From JAWWBL01 sp033720975 (GTDB lineage: Bacteria; Actinomycetota; Acidimicrobiia; Spongiisociales; ZC4RG35): a DNA stretch of 28,417 nt. The translations under genes were made by a program, and so were the position numbers. The notes under the pieces are model-generated. The model ran no database searches and was not told where the DNA came from. It saw only the letters and a list, made by a program, of their open reading frames with translations. Of this stretch, positions 1 to 6,762 are shown piece by piece (positions within the stretch are counted from its first letter, which is position 1; each line of letters opens with the position of its first letter). The stretch spans positions 1-28,417 of the forward strand of contig JAWWBL010000012.1 of the NCBI GenBank assembly GCA_033720975.1. Reading direction: 5' to 3'.

Positions 1-127
1 CTTCCGAGAGATCAACACCCGAGGCTTCCATCGATCCAGCTCGATCGAACCAGTCGCTGAGGAATCGCATGACCTCCTCCGACAGCTCGGCGCGAGTGGC
101 CCGATCGGGCTCGAGGGGGCTCGTCAT
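1..127 (-). CDS. N-terminal fragment of an unidentified protein (truncated by window edge)
   Basis: An ATG on the minus strand at 127 opens a frame that stays open to the window edge (42 codons). The protein begins MTSPLEPDRATRAELSEEVM and continues with an amphipathic helix containing RFLSDWFDRA. That style of N-terminus (acidic start, helix ending in W/F-aromatic) resembles group II PLP-dependent amino-acid decarboxylases, but 42 residues cannot settle it. It is divergent from the glutamine-synthetase-like gene, with 45 bp between the start codons. A TACCTT -10 box lies 7 nt upstream of the ATG, which supports the start. If it is an amino-acid decarboxylase, it would supply an amine to the neighbouring ligase; this is inference only. 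Confidence 0.55.
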   Translation of the reverse strand, partial: MTSPLEPDRATRAELSEEVMRFLSDWFDRAGSMEASGVDLSE

Positions 128-134
128 GGACGAC

Positions 135-140
135 AAGGTA
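135..140 (-). promoter_or_regulatory. -10 element TACCTT, leaderless start of the edge gene
   Basis: TACCTT reads on the minus strand and ends 7 nt before the ATG at 127. No Shine-Dalgarno sequence is seen. The spacing places the transcription start at or beside the start codon. Confidence 0.5.
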
Positions 141-158
141 ATCCATCCTTCGACGCTC

Positions 159-164
159 TACGAT
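159..164 (+). promoter_or_regulatory. -10 element TACGAT, leaderless start of the GS-like gene
   Basis: TACGAT ends 8 nt before the ATG at 173. There is no Shine-Dalgarno sequence in the gap, so a leaderless transcript is likely. Confidence 0.5.
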
Positions 165-172
165 TTGCGCCC

Positions 173-1459
173 ATGAGTGTCGAATTCGATCGTCTCCGTC
201 TGCTCTGGCCCGACCACCTCGGCCTGGCCAGGGGAAAGTACCTCACCCCGGACAAGGCGGAGGAGGGCACAGCTCATTGCATCAGCCTGTTCACGCTTGG
301 TTTCAACCGGGAGATGTACGACCACAAGCACGGCTACATGATGAAGGGGTTGCCCGATTGCGACGCAGTCTTCGACTCTTCGGAGATTCGAACGGGATGG
401 CAGGAAGGCACTCCAGTTGTCATACCCGACATCACCCGAGGAGGGAAGCCCGTCCCGACCGCGCCCCGCAATGTTCTCAAAGACGCAGTGGCCCGCTGGC
501 AGGCGCAGGGCCTGACTCCCATGGTCGGCATCGAGTTGGAGGCCTACCTGCTTCAACCTGATGGCAGTGGGGCATGGGAGCCAATCGACACACCCGGCGC
601 CTTTGTCTATGGCACGGGTATGTCGGTCGATCCGAGCGGGACGATCGACGAAATCATGAGCGTGGCGCGCGAGGCGGGAATACCTCTCGAATCGGTGAAC
701 AGCGAGTACGACAACGGCCAGTTCGAGCTGACCCTGGCGTACAAGGACGCTCTCGGCGCAGCTGACGATGCGTTCCTGTTCAAGGTGATGGCCAAGGAGA
801 TAGCTGCCCAGCGGGGGATGCTGCTCACTTTCCTCGGCAAGCCGATCAGCGACCGTGGCGGTTCCGGGCTCCATGTCAATCTCTCGTTGAGGGACGAGGA
901 CGGCAACAACGTCCTCTATGACGAGGGGGCCGATGACGGGTTGAGCGAGACGGCCAGGCTTTTGATCGCGGGCATGCTCCATCACCACGAAGGAATGAGC
1001 GCCCTCCTCGCGCCGACCGTGAACTCATACAAGCGCCTGCAGCCGGGCTCCCTGTGTGGCTATTGGGCCAATTGGGGATATGACCACCGTGGAGTCACCG
1101 TACGGGTGCCGCCCGCGCGCGGTGCGGGGACCAGGCTCGAACATCGCATGGGTGACGGCTCGGTCACCCCACATCAGGCGATAGCCGCGGTCCTCAGTGC
1201 CGGGCTCCTCGGTTATGAGAAGGGGTACGAGCTGCCTCCCGTGGAGACACTGGACTGTCTCGAGAACGCGTCCACCGACGTGGTGGTCCCTCCTTCGCTG
1301 AAGGCCGCACTCGACGCTCTCGAAGCAGACACAGATCTCATAGAGGTGTTCGGGCCCGCCTACGTCGAAGGCTTCGTCACCGTGAAGCGAGCCGAGTGGG
1401 ACCGGTACAAGACCTGGACCACCGACTGGGAGCTCTCCGAGTACCTGCCCTTCCTGTGA
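173..1459 (+). CDS. Glutamine synthetase-family ligase (GlnA-like, probable gamma-glutamyl-amine synthetase)
   Basis: The 428-residue protein has the full glutamine synthetase fold. A beta-grasp start (WPDHLGLARGKYL, residues 12-24) is followed by the catalytic domain with metal-binding ELE (E121, E123), NSEYDNGQFELT (E178, E185), GSGLHVNLSL (H234), the NSYKRL and RGVTVRVPPA arginine loops, and RLEHRMGDGS (E323, R325). The residues needed for ATP and metal binding are therefore present. At 428 residues it is close to the PuuA/GlnA3 class of amine gamma-glutamylating ligases, and it sits beside catabolic genes rather than nitrogen-assimilation genes. I infer that it glutamylates an amine rather than ammonia; the substrate cannot be read from the sequence. 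It is translationally coupled to the downstream decarboxylase-fold gene (TGATG, one base shared). A housekeeping GlnA is unlikely given its length and context. Confidence 0.88.
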   Translation: MSVEFDRLRLLWPDHLGLARGKYLTPDKAEEGTAHCISLFTLGFNREMYDHKHGYMMKGLPDCDAVFDSSEIRTGWQEGTPVVIPDITRGGKPVPTAPRNVLKDAVARWQAQGLTPMVGIELEAYLLQPDGSGAWEPIDTPGAFVYGTGMSVDPSGTIDEIMSVAREAGIPLESVNSEYDNGQFELTLAYKDALGAADDAFLFKVMAKEIAAQRGMLLTFLGKPISDRGGSGLHVNLSLRDEDGNNVLYDEGADDGLSETARLLIAGMLHHHEGMSALLAPTVNSYKRLQPGSLCGYWANWGYDHRGVTVRVPPARGAGTRLEHRMGDGSVTPHQAIAAVLSAGLLGYEKGYELPPVETLDCLENASTDVVVPPSLKAALDALEADTDLIEVFGPAYVEGFVTVKRAEWDRYKTWTTDWELSEYLPFL

Positions 1460-2244
1460 TGGAGGGCTTTCTCTTCCCCAAGACTCCTAGCGGGAGGTCT
1501 TCTCTCATTCCGGAGCCCCCATGGCACTACTCGGGGGAAATGATCACCGTCGAGTATCGCACCGACCCCGATCGGGTCGCCGAGCTCCTGCCCGAAGGGG
1601 CCACGGTCACCGACGATGACCCCGGAGCGGTCGCCTTGATCTGGGCGGACTGGCAGAGCGCCGGAGACACCCTCGAGGAGACGCTCGATCCGGTCCGAAG
1701 CCAGTACAAAGAGTGCTTCTCGGTCATTCGGTGTGAATGGGCCGACGAGACCTGGTCCCGCAGCCCTTTCATATGGGTGGACAAGGACTTCGCCCTGGTG
1801 CGGGGATACCACCAGGGCTATCCCAAGAAGCTGGGCGACATCTGGATGACCCGACCCATCACCGTCGGCAAGGCCGGGCCTCGCCTGGAGCCCGGGGGAC
1901 GATTCGGGGCGACCCTGACCGTCGCCGGGCGTCAGATCGCGCGGGCGACCGTGACCTTGACGGGCCCGGCCGACTCGCCCGGGTTCGTCAACGGGCACCC
2001 CATGCTCCACAACAGGCACTGGCCGGCCATCGAGTCCGACGGCTCATCGTCAATGGACGAACTGGTCACGATGAAGGGCTACGACGGCGAGATAGCCGAC
2101 GTCTGGGCCGGTGACGCCACCCTGGAGCTCTTCGAGGCGCCCAGCGAGGAGCTGTACCTTCTCGAGCCCGAGGAGATCCTCGGTGGCTATTACCACCGCG
2201 TCGGGGTTTCCTGGCGCGGAGGGACCACGCTCAGAACCGGATGA
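1459..2244 (+). CDS. Acetoacetate decarboxylase-family protein
   Basis: This is a 261-residue member of the acetoacetate decarboxylase (ADC) superfamily, whose active-site lysine forms a Schiff base with keto acids. The signature GYPKKLG (K123, K124) is intact and preceded by SPFIWVDKDFALVRGY. The conserved YKE glutamate is at E85 and an arginine is at R34. The frame is open further upstream, but the ATG at 1459 overlaps the stop of the GS-like gene (TGATG) and gives the family's usual N-terminus; an upstream start would run 63 nt into that gene. Known ADC-fold enzymes include decarboxylases and aldolase-dehydratases. Beside a ring-cleavage dioxygenase and a semialdehyde dehydrogenase, a role on a ring-cleavage product is plausible but inferred. 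It converges on the aldehyde dehydrogenase with a 3-nt gap. Confidence 0.85.
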   Translation: MEGFLFPKTPSGRSSLIPEPPWHYSGEMITVEYRTDPDRVAELLPEGATVTDDDPGAVALIWADWQSAGDTLEETLDPVRSQYKECFSVIRCEWADETWSRSPFIWVDKDFALVRGYHQGYPKKLGDIWMTRPITVGKAGPRLEPGGRFGATLTVAGRQIARATVTLTGPADSPGFVNGHPMLHNRHWPAIESDGSSSMDELVTMKGYDGEIADVWAGDATLELFEAPSEELYLLEPEEILGGYYHRVGVSWRGGTTLRTG

Positions 2245-2247
2245 GCC

Positions 2248-3711
2248 TCAGCTGACGCTTCCTTCGCTGATCTGCAGCGTCTGCAGGTCGGAGTGGAAAT
2301 CGAGCGCATAGTCGCCACCCTCGCGGCCGATCCCGGAGATCTTGCATCCTCCGAACGGCGCGGTGAGGTCACGCACCAGGAAGGTGTTCACCCACACCGT
2401 GCCGGCTCTGATGGCGCCGCCGACTCTGTGAGCACGCTCCTCTGAGCCGGTGTAGACGATCCCTGACAGCCCGTACTCGGTTGAGTTTGCCAGAGTGATG
2501 GCCTCGGATTCGTCGGCGAAGGTCTGGAAGGTGAGGACGGGACCGAAGACCTCCCGTTGGACCACCTCAGATGTGTTGTCCCTGGGAGCGATCAGGGTGG
2601 GCTCGTACCAGAGCCCGTCCTCCTTCCACTTCTCGCCACCTCGCAATATCTCGTCACCGGCGTCCCGAGCCCGCCGCACGAAACCGTCCACCCGCGCCAG
2701 GTGCTCGGGGTGAATCAAGGGGGAGACCGTGGTGTTGGGGTTTCGGCTGTCTCCGAGGACATGCGCCTCGCTGTGCTTGTTGAACAGCTCGAGGAACTCC
2801 TCGGCGACCAACTCCTCCACCAATAACCGGGTCCCGGCAAGACAGACCTGGCCGGCGTCGTCGAACTGGCCGGCTGCCTTCTTTGCGGCGGCGTCGAGGT
2901 CGGCGTCGGCAAAGACGACGAGAGGCCCTTTGCCCCCCAGCTCGGCGGTGAAAGGGACGATGTTTCGGGCCGCGGCGACCCCAATGTGGCGAGCGGTCTC
3001 GGGTGACCCGGTGAACGAGATGCGACGCACCCGTCGGTCAGAGACGAGAGCCGCGCCGACTTCGTCTCCGATGCCCTGAACGACGTTGAGGACCCCGGGT
3101 GGAAAATCGGCCTCCTCTGCCAGGTCGGCGAGTAGCGAGGCGGACAGCGGCGACCATTCCGCAGGCTTCAGGATCACCGTGTTTCCCGCGGCGAGCGCCG
3201 GGGCGATCTTCCATGTCGAGAGGATCCAGGGCGCGTTCCATGGAGTGATGATCACGGCGGGCCCTGCAGGCATCCGGCGAACCTGGTTCTCCGTTCCCTT
3301 CGACGACCACTTCCGCCCCTCATAACCCGATGCGAGGTCGGCGTAATTGCGGAAGTTCTCCGCTCCCCGGTGGATGACTCGAGCCAGGAGGCTCTCGAGC
3401 AGCATCGCCATGTCCACGCATTCGACGATTGCCAGGTCTTCGATGTTGTCATCGATCAGGTCGGCCAGTCTGTGGAGGTAATCGCCTCGCTGACCGGATG
3501 TCAGCGACGACCACATGTCGAATGCTTCCGAAGCTGCCGTGACCGCGGCGTCGGCGGTCATCGCATCCCCCCTCGCGACATCTGCGAGTTTCCAATCCCA
3601 GTCCAGGGGCGAGCGAGACTCGAAGGTGTTCTCGGAGCTGACGCGTCGTCCCCCGATGTAATGATCGGGTGATACCGCGACGTCCGAGATCTCGACTCGA
3701 GTTGAGGGCAA
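2248..3711 (-). CDS. NAD(P)-dependent aldehyde dehydrogenase, HpaE-like (carboxymethyl-hydroxymuconic semialdehyde type)
   Basis: The 487-residue protein is a full-length aldehyde dehydrogenase that oxidises a semialdehyde to its acid. It shows the PWNAPW loop (N159), the cofactor lysine in KPAEWSP (K182), FTGS (233-236), the general base in AELGGKGP (E257) and the nucleophile in GQVCLAG (C290). The C-terminal block RDLTAPFGGCKISGIGREGG closely resembles E. coli HpaE from homoprotocatechuate degradation. With an HpaD-like dioxygenase nearby, the natural substrate could be the ring-cleavage semialdehyde. The start is TTG at 3711: a GGAGA Shine-Dalgarno lies 4 nt upstream, and an in-frame TAA just before it leaves no earlier choice. 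It is divergent from the MarR gene, a typical arrangement for a regulated catabolic gene. Confidence 0.9.
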   Translation of the reverse strand: MPSTRVEISDVAVSPDHYIGGRRVSSENTFESRSPLDWDWKLADVARGDAMTADAAVTAASEAFDMWSSLTSGQRGDYLHRLADLIDDNIEDLAIVECVDMAMLLESLLARVIHRGAENFRNYADLASGYEGRKWSSKGTENQVRRMPAGPAVIITPWNAPWILSTWKIAPALAAGNTVILKPAEWSPLSASLLADLAEEADFPPGVLNVVQGIGDEVGAALVSDRRVRRISFTGSPETARHIGVAAARNIVPFTAELGGKGPLVVFADADLDAAAKKAAGQFDDAGQVCLAGTRLLVEELVAEEFLELFNKHSEAHVLGDSRNPNTTVSPLIHPEHLARVDGFVRRARDAGDEILRGGEKWKEDGLWYEPTLIAPRDNTSEVVQREVFGPVLTFQTFADESEAITLANSTEYGLSGIVYTGSEERAHRVGGAIRAGTVWVNTFLVRDLTAPFGGCKISGIGREGGDYALDFHSDLQTLQISEGSVS

Positions 3712-3715
3712 TTGG

Positions 3716-3720
3716 TCTCC
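3716..3720 (-). promoter_or_regulatory. Shine-Dalgarno GGAGA deciding a TTG start
   Basis: GGAGA on the minus strand ends 4 nt before the TTG at 3711. It is one of the few clear ribosome binding sites in the window and supports TTG as the start of the aldehyde dehydrogenase. Confidence 0.6.
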
Positions 3721-3739
3721 GAATCCTGGTTAGCAGGAA

Positions 3740-3749
3740 AGGATAAACT
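3740..3749. promoter_or_regulatory. Overlapping divergent -10 elements of the aldehyde dehydrogenase and MarR genes
   Basis: The minus strand reads TATCCT (3745-3740) towards the dehydrogenase, about 28 nt from its TTG. The plus strand reads TAAACT (3744-3749) towards the MarR gene, 23 nt from its ATG. The two boxes overlap by two bases, so polymerase should occupy only one direction at a time. No convincing -35 boxes are visible. Confidence 0.35.
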
Positions 3750-3772
3750 CCGCATGCCCTTGCCCAGCCGAG

Positions 3773-4312
3773 ATGCCCCGCCCTCTAAGTGATCACGATC
3801 CCGATGTGGTGCTCGAAGCCGAGCGCGACATCAGGGAACGCCTCGCCGACAGGTCGCTCGATTTCGAGGCGCTTCTCGCAGTGTCCAACATCTACCGCGC
3901 CGCTAATGCGGTCAGAAACCGCATGGAACGCGAGGTCCTTGGGCCTGCCGGTCTCAGCTGGGGCGGGTTCACCATCCTCTTCGTGCTCTGGGTCTGGGGC
4001 GACCAGTCGACAGGCGAGCTGGCAGAGGCTTGCGGATTGGCCAAGGGGACCCTTTCGGGCATGCTCAACACTCTCGAACGCGCCGACCTGGTCTCACGCT
4101 CCCCACACCCTGCAGACGGCCGCCGGGTGGTCGTCCATCTCGCGGCCGAGGGCCAGGACAGGATCGAGTCTGTGTTCCCGGAGTTCAACCGTCACGAGGC
4201 GATGTTCACTGCCGGGTTGGAGCCGGGCGAGAGGCGTGAGTTGGCACGTCTGCTCCGGTCTGTGACCGCAACGGTCACCGATGCCTCACTCGTGCCGGAG
4301 AGCGACCGCTGA
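3773..4312 (+). CDS. MarR-family transcriptional regulator
   Basis: This 179-residue winged-helix protein has a dimerisation helix region (about 30-60), then STGELAEACGLAKGTLSGML as helix-turn-helix (about 79-98), a recognition helix running to LERADLVSRS, and the wing with DGRR (115-118). MarR proteins are usually ligand-released repressors of adjacent catabolic or efflux genes; HpaR of homoprotocatechuate clusters belongs to this family. It lies between the divergent aldehyde dehydrogenase and the co-directional extradiol dioxygenase, so these are its likely targets. A palindrome immediately downstream (4321-4338) is a candidate operator. The N-terminus is about 25 residues longer than usual; no Shine-Dalgarno is seen before 3773, so the start is less certain than the family call. 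Confidence 0.88.
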   Translation: MPRPLSDHDPDVVLEAERDIRERLADRSLDFEALLAVSNIYRAANAVRNRMEREVLGPAGLSWGGFTILFVLWVWGDQSTGELAEACGLAKGTLSGMLNTLERADLVSRSPHPADGRRVVVHLAAEGQDRIESVFPEFNRHEAMFTAGLEPGERRELARLLRSVTATVTDASLVPESDR

Positions 4313-4320
4313 CTACCATG

Positions 4321-4338
4321 TCGTTCGCTGCCTAACGA
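4321..4338. promoter_or_regulatory. Candidate MarR operator, imperfect inverted repeat
   Basis: TCGTT and AACGA arms flank an 8-nt spacer in the short gap between the MarR gene and the dioxygenase. The reverse strand here reads GTTAGGCAG, close to GTTAGCAG at 3729-3736 in the divergent promoter on the other side of the regulator. The size suits a MarR dimer, but the arms are only 5 bp. Confidence 0.3.
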
Positions 4339-4344
4339 TCTTCC

Positions 4345-4350
4345 AGGAGA
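4345..4350 (+). promoter_or_regulatory. Shine-Dalgarno AGGAGA of the dioxygenase gene
   Basis: AGGAGA ends 6 nt before the ATG at 4357 and fixes the start of the dioxygenase. It is a strong site in a window where most first genes lack one. Confidence 0.65.
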
Positions 4351-4356
4351 TGTGCA

Positions 4357-5232
4357 ATGGGTGAAATAGTCGGTGCCGGCCTGATCAGCCATGCCCCAAC
4401 CATCATGTTCGACGAGGAGGGACGGCGCGCCCTCAACGACGGGAAGGAGATCAGCCTCGTCCCCGGTTTGATCCGGCTTCGTCAAGAGGTCTTGGACCAA
4501 CTCGACGTCGACACCATCGTCATCATCGACTCGCACTGGTTCACGACTGTCGAGCACGTCCTCTCCGCCCACGCTCGCCGCGAGGGGCGGATGACGTCTT
4601 CGGAGCTCCCCCGGGGGATGGCCGGCATCCCATACGACTACACCGGTGATCCCGAGCTGGCACGGTTGGCGGCTGCGTTAGGGGACGAGCTGGGCACCCC
4701 GACCCACGCCACTGACGATCCCTACCTTCCCGTGTATTACGCGACGGTCAACCTCGTTCATTATCTCCGCAAGGATGAGAACGTGCTCTCGGTTTCGGTA
4801 GTACAGACCGGCGAGCCTGACGATTTCCTGACGATGGGTGAAGCGATCGGAGAGGCTGTGAGCCGGCTCGACCGTCGAGTGGTTGTCCTCGCTTCGGGAG
4901 GCATGAGCCACACCTTCTGGCCGCTCAAGCAAATCCCCAAGCACGAGGCCTCGGACCCCGTCCACATCATCACACCCGAGGCCCGCGAGGCCGACGAGAT
5001 GCGTCTCCGCTGGATGGAGGCGGGTGATCACCGCAGGATCGTCGACTCGATGCCCGAGTACCTCGCCGTGGCACCGGAGGGAGACTTCGGCCACTACCTG
5101 ATGATGCTGGGCTCGATCGGTGGCGTCGACTGCACCGCCAAGGGCGAGATGTTCTCGGACTATGAGAACGCGACAGGCACGGGCCAGGTCCACGTCTGGT
5201 TCGACCAGCCAGAGGGCGGTTGGACGGGCTAA
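4357..5232 (+). CDS. Class III extradiol ring-cleavage dioxygenase, HpaD-like (3,4-dihydroxyphenylacetate 2,3-dioxygenase type)
   Basis: The 291-residue protein is a LigB-superfamily dioxygenase. These non-haem Fe(II) enzymes open a catechol ring next to the hydroxyls. Candidate iron ligands are H12 (ISHAPT), H60 (IIDSHWF) and E241 (APEGDFGHY), with the catalytic histidine H185 in ASGGMSHTF. Its organisation follows E. coli HpaD from end to end, including the SSELPRGM segment, PEYLA, and a closing GTGQVHVWF that matches GTGQVNAVF. Homoprotocatechuate is therefore the best substrate guess, although a 4,5-DOPA or other substituted catechol activity is possible. The MarR gene upstream and the HpaE-like dehydrogenase support ring cleavage. 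The later enzymes of the pathway (isomerase, hydratase, aldolase) are not in the window. Confidence 0.88.
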   Translation: MGEIVGAGLISHAPTIMFDEEGRRALNDGKEISLVPGLIRLRQEVLDQLDVDTIVIIDSHWFTTVEHVLSAHARREGRMTSSELPRGMAGIPYDYTGDPELARLAAALGDELGTPTHATDDPYLPVYYATVNLVHYLRKDENVLSVSVVQTGEPDDFLTMGEAIGEAVSRLDRRVVVLASGGMSHTFWPLKQIPKHEASDPVHIITPEAREADEMRLRWMEAGDHRRIVDSMPEYLAVAPEGDFGHYLMMLGSIGGVDCTAKGEMFSDYENATGTGQVHVWFDQPEGGWTG

Positions 5233-5256
5233 CCAGTAAAGCCGCCGGCCTCGTGG

Positions 5257-5262
5257 CACAAT
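5257..5262 (+). promoter_or_regulatory. Possible -10 element CACAAT of the GTPase pair
   Basis: CACAAT ends 6 nt before the GTG at 5269. It has the spacing seen for leaderless genes here but lacks the first T of TANNNT. The 36-nt gap after the dioxygenase stop would allow a separate promoter. Confidence 0.3.
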
Positions 5263-5268
5263 CACCTC

Positions 5269-6762
5269 GTGGTCACCGTCAGGACAGCCCCAGGGCTAGT
5301 CGAGGGTCTGGTTGACCTCGCCGACGCACTCGAGTCCCTCGATCTCGAAGTCGTTTCCGGTGTAGAGCCCGGCTCATCGCAGCTGCGCGACCATCTGGCC
5401 AGGACGATCAGGTCCTTCCTATTGCCGCGCCTCGAGAACCCCGATGCCCCCTTCTGCGTCGTGGTAGCCGGCCCGACCGGCTCCGGGAAGTCGACACTCG
5501 TCAACTCGCTTTCAGGTGTGGAGGTTTCGGAAACAGGGGCGATCCGCCCGACGACGAAGGACCCTGTGGTGTTGGCGTCGCCGCATTCCGGAGAGGACTA
5601 CAGCCTGCTCGCCGGAGTGGCCTGTCAGGTCATAGAAGACGATTCGGTCGAGCTCGGGCAGATGACTCTCGTAGACACGCCCGACATCGACTCCACCGAG
5701 GTGGAGCACCGGGAGTCAGCCGAGTGCCTGATAGACAGTGCCGATGTCGTGATCCTCGTCACATCGGCTATGCGATACGCCGACGAGGTCCCATGGGAGA
5801 TCCTTCGCCGGACTTGGCGCCGGGGCACACCCGTTGCCCACGTGCTGAACCGCGTCACGCCTGAGGCGACGGGGGCGTTGGTGGATCTCAAAGCGCGGCT
5901 ACGAGCGAGCGGCGTCGGCGGGGAGGTGTTCCGCGTGCCCGAGTACCACCTGGTGAGGGGTCAGCAGTCCCTTCCGCCAGGATCGGTGAGGCGGCTGGCG
6001 TCCTGGCTCGAGGCGCGGGCTGGCGATGTCTCGACCCGAAGGCGGACATTGCACGCGGCAATGGAGGCGACGGTCGCCGGGTCTCGCGACCTGGCAGAGA
6101 TGATCGACAGAGTCAGCGCATGGGTGGGCGATCTCGAGAAGGAGCTTTCCGACGAGTTCACCGATGCAGTCGAACGGCTCGATCTGGCCGGCCTCGGCGT
6201 CACCGAGGGCATCGACGCCCCGCCGGTGAGAGCTCGCAGACAGCGACGTTGGCTCAGGAAGAATCGCCTCGACGAGCCGGCTACCGCGCGACGACTGGGC
6301 GATGTCGGGAGAAGACTCACCGCCGCCATCGAGGACGATCTCGGGTCGCTCACGCTCAGGCCCGGCGATCTTTCGGTTCAGGTGCAGGATGTTGGCCGGC
6401 CCCTTAGACCGGAAGCCCTGCGGCGTGGCATCGAGGCCGCCATCAAGGGTTGGTTCGACTATGTGAGGCGCATGACCGAGCTCCAGGACACCTCATATCA
6501 GGGCTTGGGCGCCGTCGCTCTGGTGGAGTGCGCACTCGATGGTCATGCAACCGCCCTGGCAAGGGCCCTGTTTGGTGACTCGGTCGACACGCTCGTCGGG
6601 CGGGGGCGTCGTGAGTTGAACAAGCGCCTCGAGTCGTTATACGAGGCTGCTGCCCGCCGCACCATCTCACAGATCGCTCATCTGGCGGTGGACTCGGAGT
6701 CGGCCAGGTCCCTGCGACGAGCCGCAGAGAGGGTGTCGAGGCTCAGCCAAGCCGATGCGTGA
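5269..6762 (+). CDS. Dynamin-like/ribosome-binding-type P-loop GTPase, first of a tandem pair
   Basis: This 497-residue GTPase starts at GTG. The G domain spans about residues 60-250: Walker A GPTGSGKST (68-76), a switch threonine in RPTTKD (93-98), and DTPD (136-139). The base-recognition motif is degenerate: LNRV (193-196) stands where NKxD is expected. After the G domain come long helical segments rich in Arg and Glu (about 265-490), with no membrane-spanning stretch. This layout fits bacterial dynamin-like proteins. Its stop overlaps the next gene by 8 nt (6755-6762), so the pair is translationally coupled and probably forms a hetero-oligomer. Paired dynamin-like GTPases are known in actinomycetes for membrane remodelling (DynA/DynB, IniA/IniC); whether this pair does the same is inference. 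Confidence 0.82.
   Translation: MVTVRTAPGLVEGLVDLADALESLDLEVVSGVEPGSSQLRDHLARTIRSFLLPRLENPDAPFCVVVAGPTGSGKSTLVNSLSGVEVSETGAIRPTTKDPVVLASPHSGEDYSLLAGVACQVIEDDSVELGQMTLVDTPDIDSTEVEHRESAECLIDSADVVILVTSAMRYADEVPWEILRRTWRRGTPVAHVLNRVTPEATGALVDLKARLRASGVGGEVFRVPEYHLVRGQQSLPPGSVRRLASWLEARAGDVSTRRRTLHAAMEATVAGSRDLAEMIDRVSAWVGDLEKELSDEFTDAVERLDLAGLGVTEGIDAPPVRARRQRRWLRKNRLDEPATARRLGDVGRRLTAAIEDDLGSLTLRPGDLSVQVQDVGRPLRPEALRRGIEAAIKGWFDYVRRMTELQDTSYQGLGAVALVECALDGHATALARALFGDSVDTLVGRGRRELNKRLESLYEAAARRTISQIAHLAVDSESARSLRRAAERVSRLSQADA

Noticed and set aside
3754..3792. Twelve-codon ORF overlapping the MarR start, a possible upstream regulatory peptide
   Set aside because: It begins only 4 nt after the -10 box, has no ribosome binding site, and nothing in its sequence suggests attenuation.
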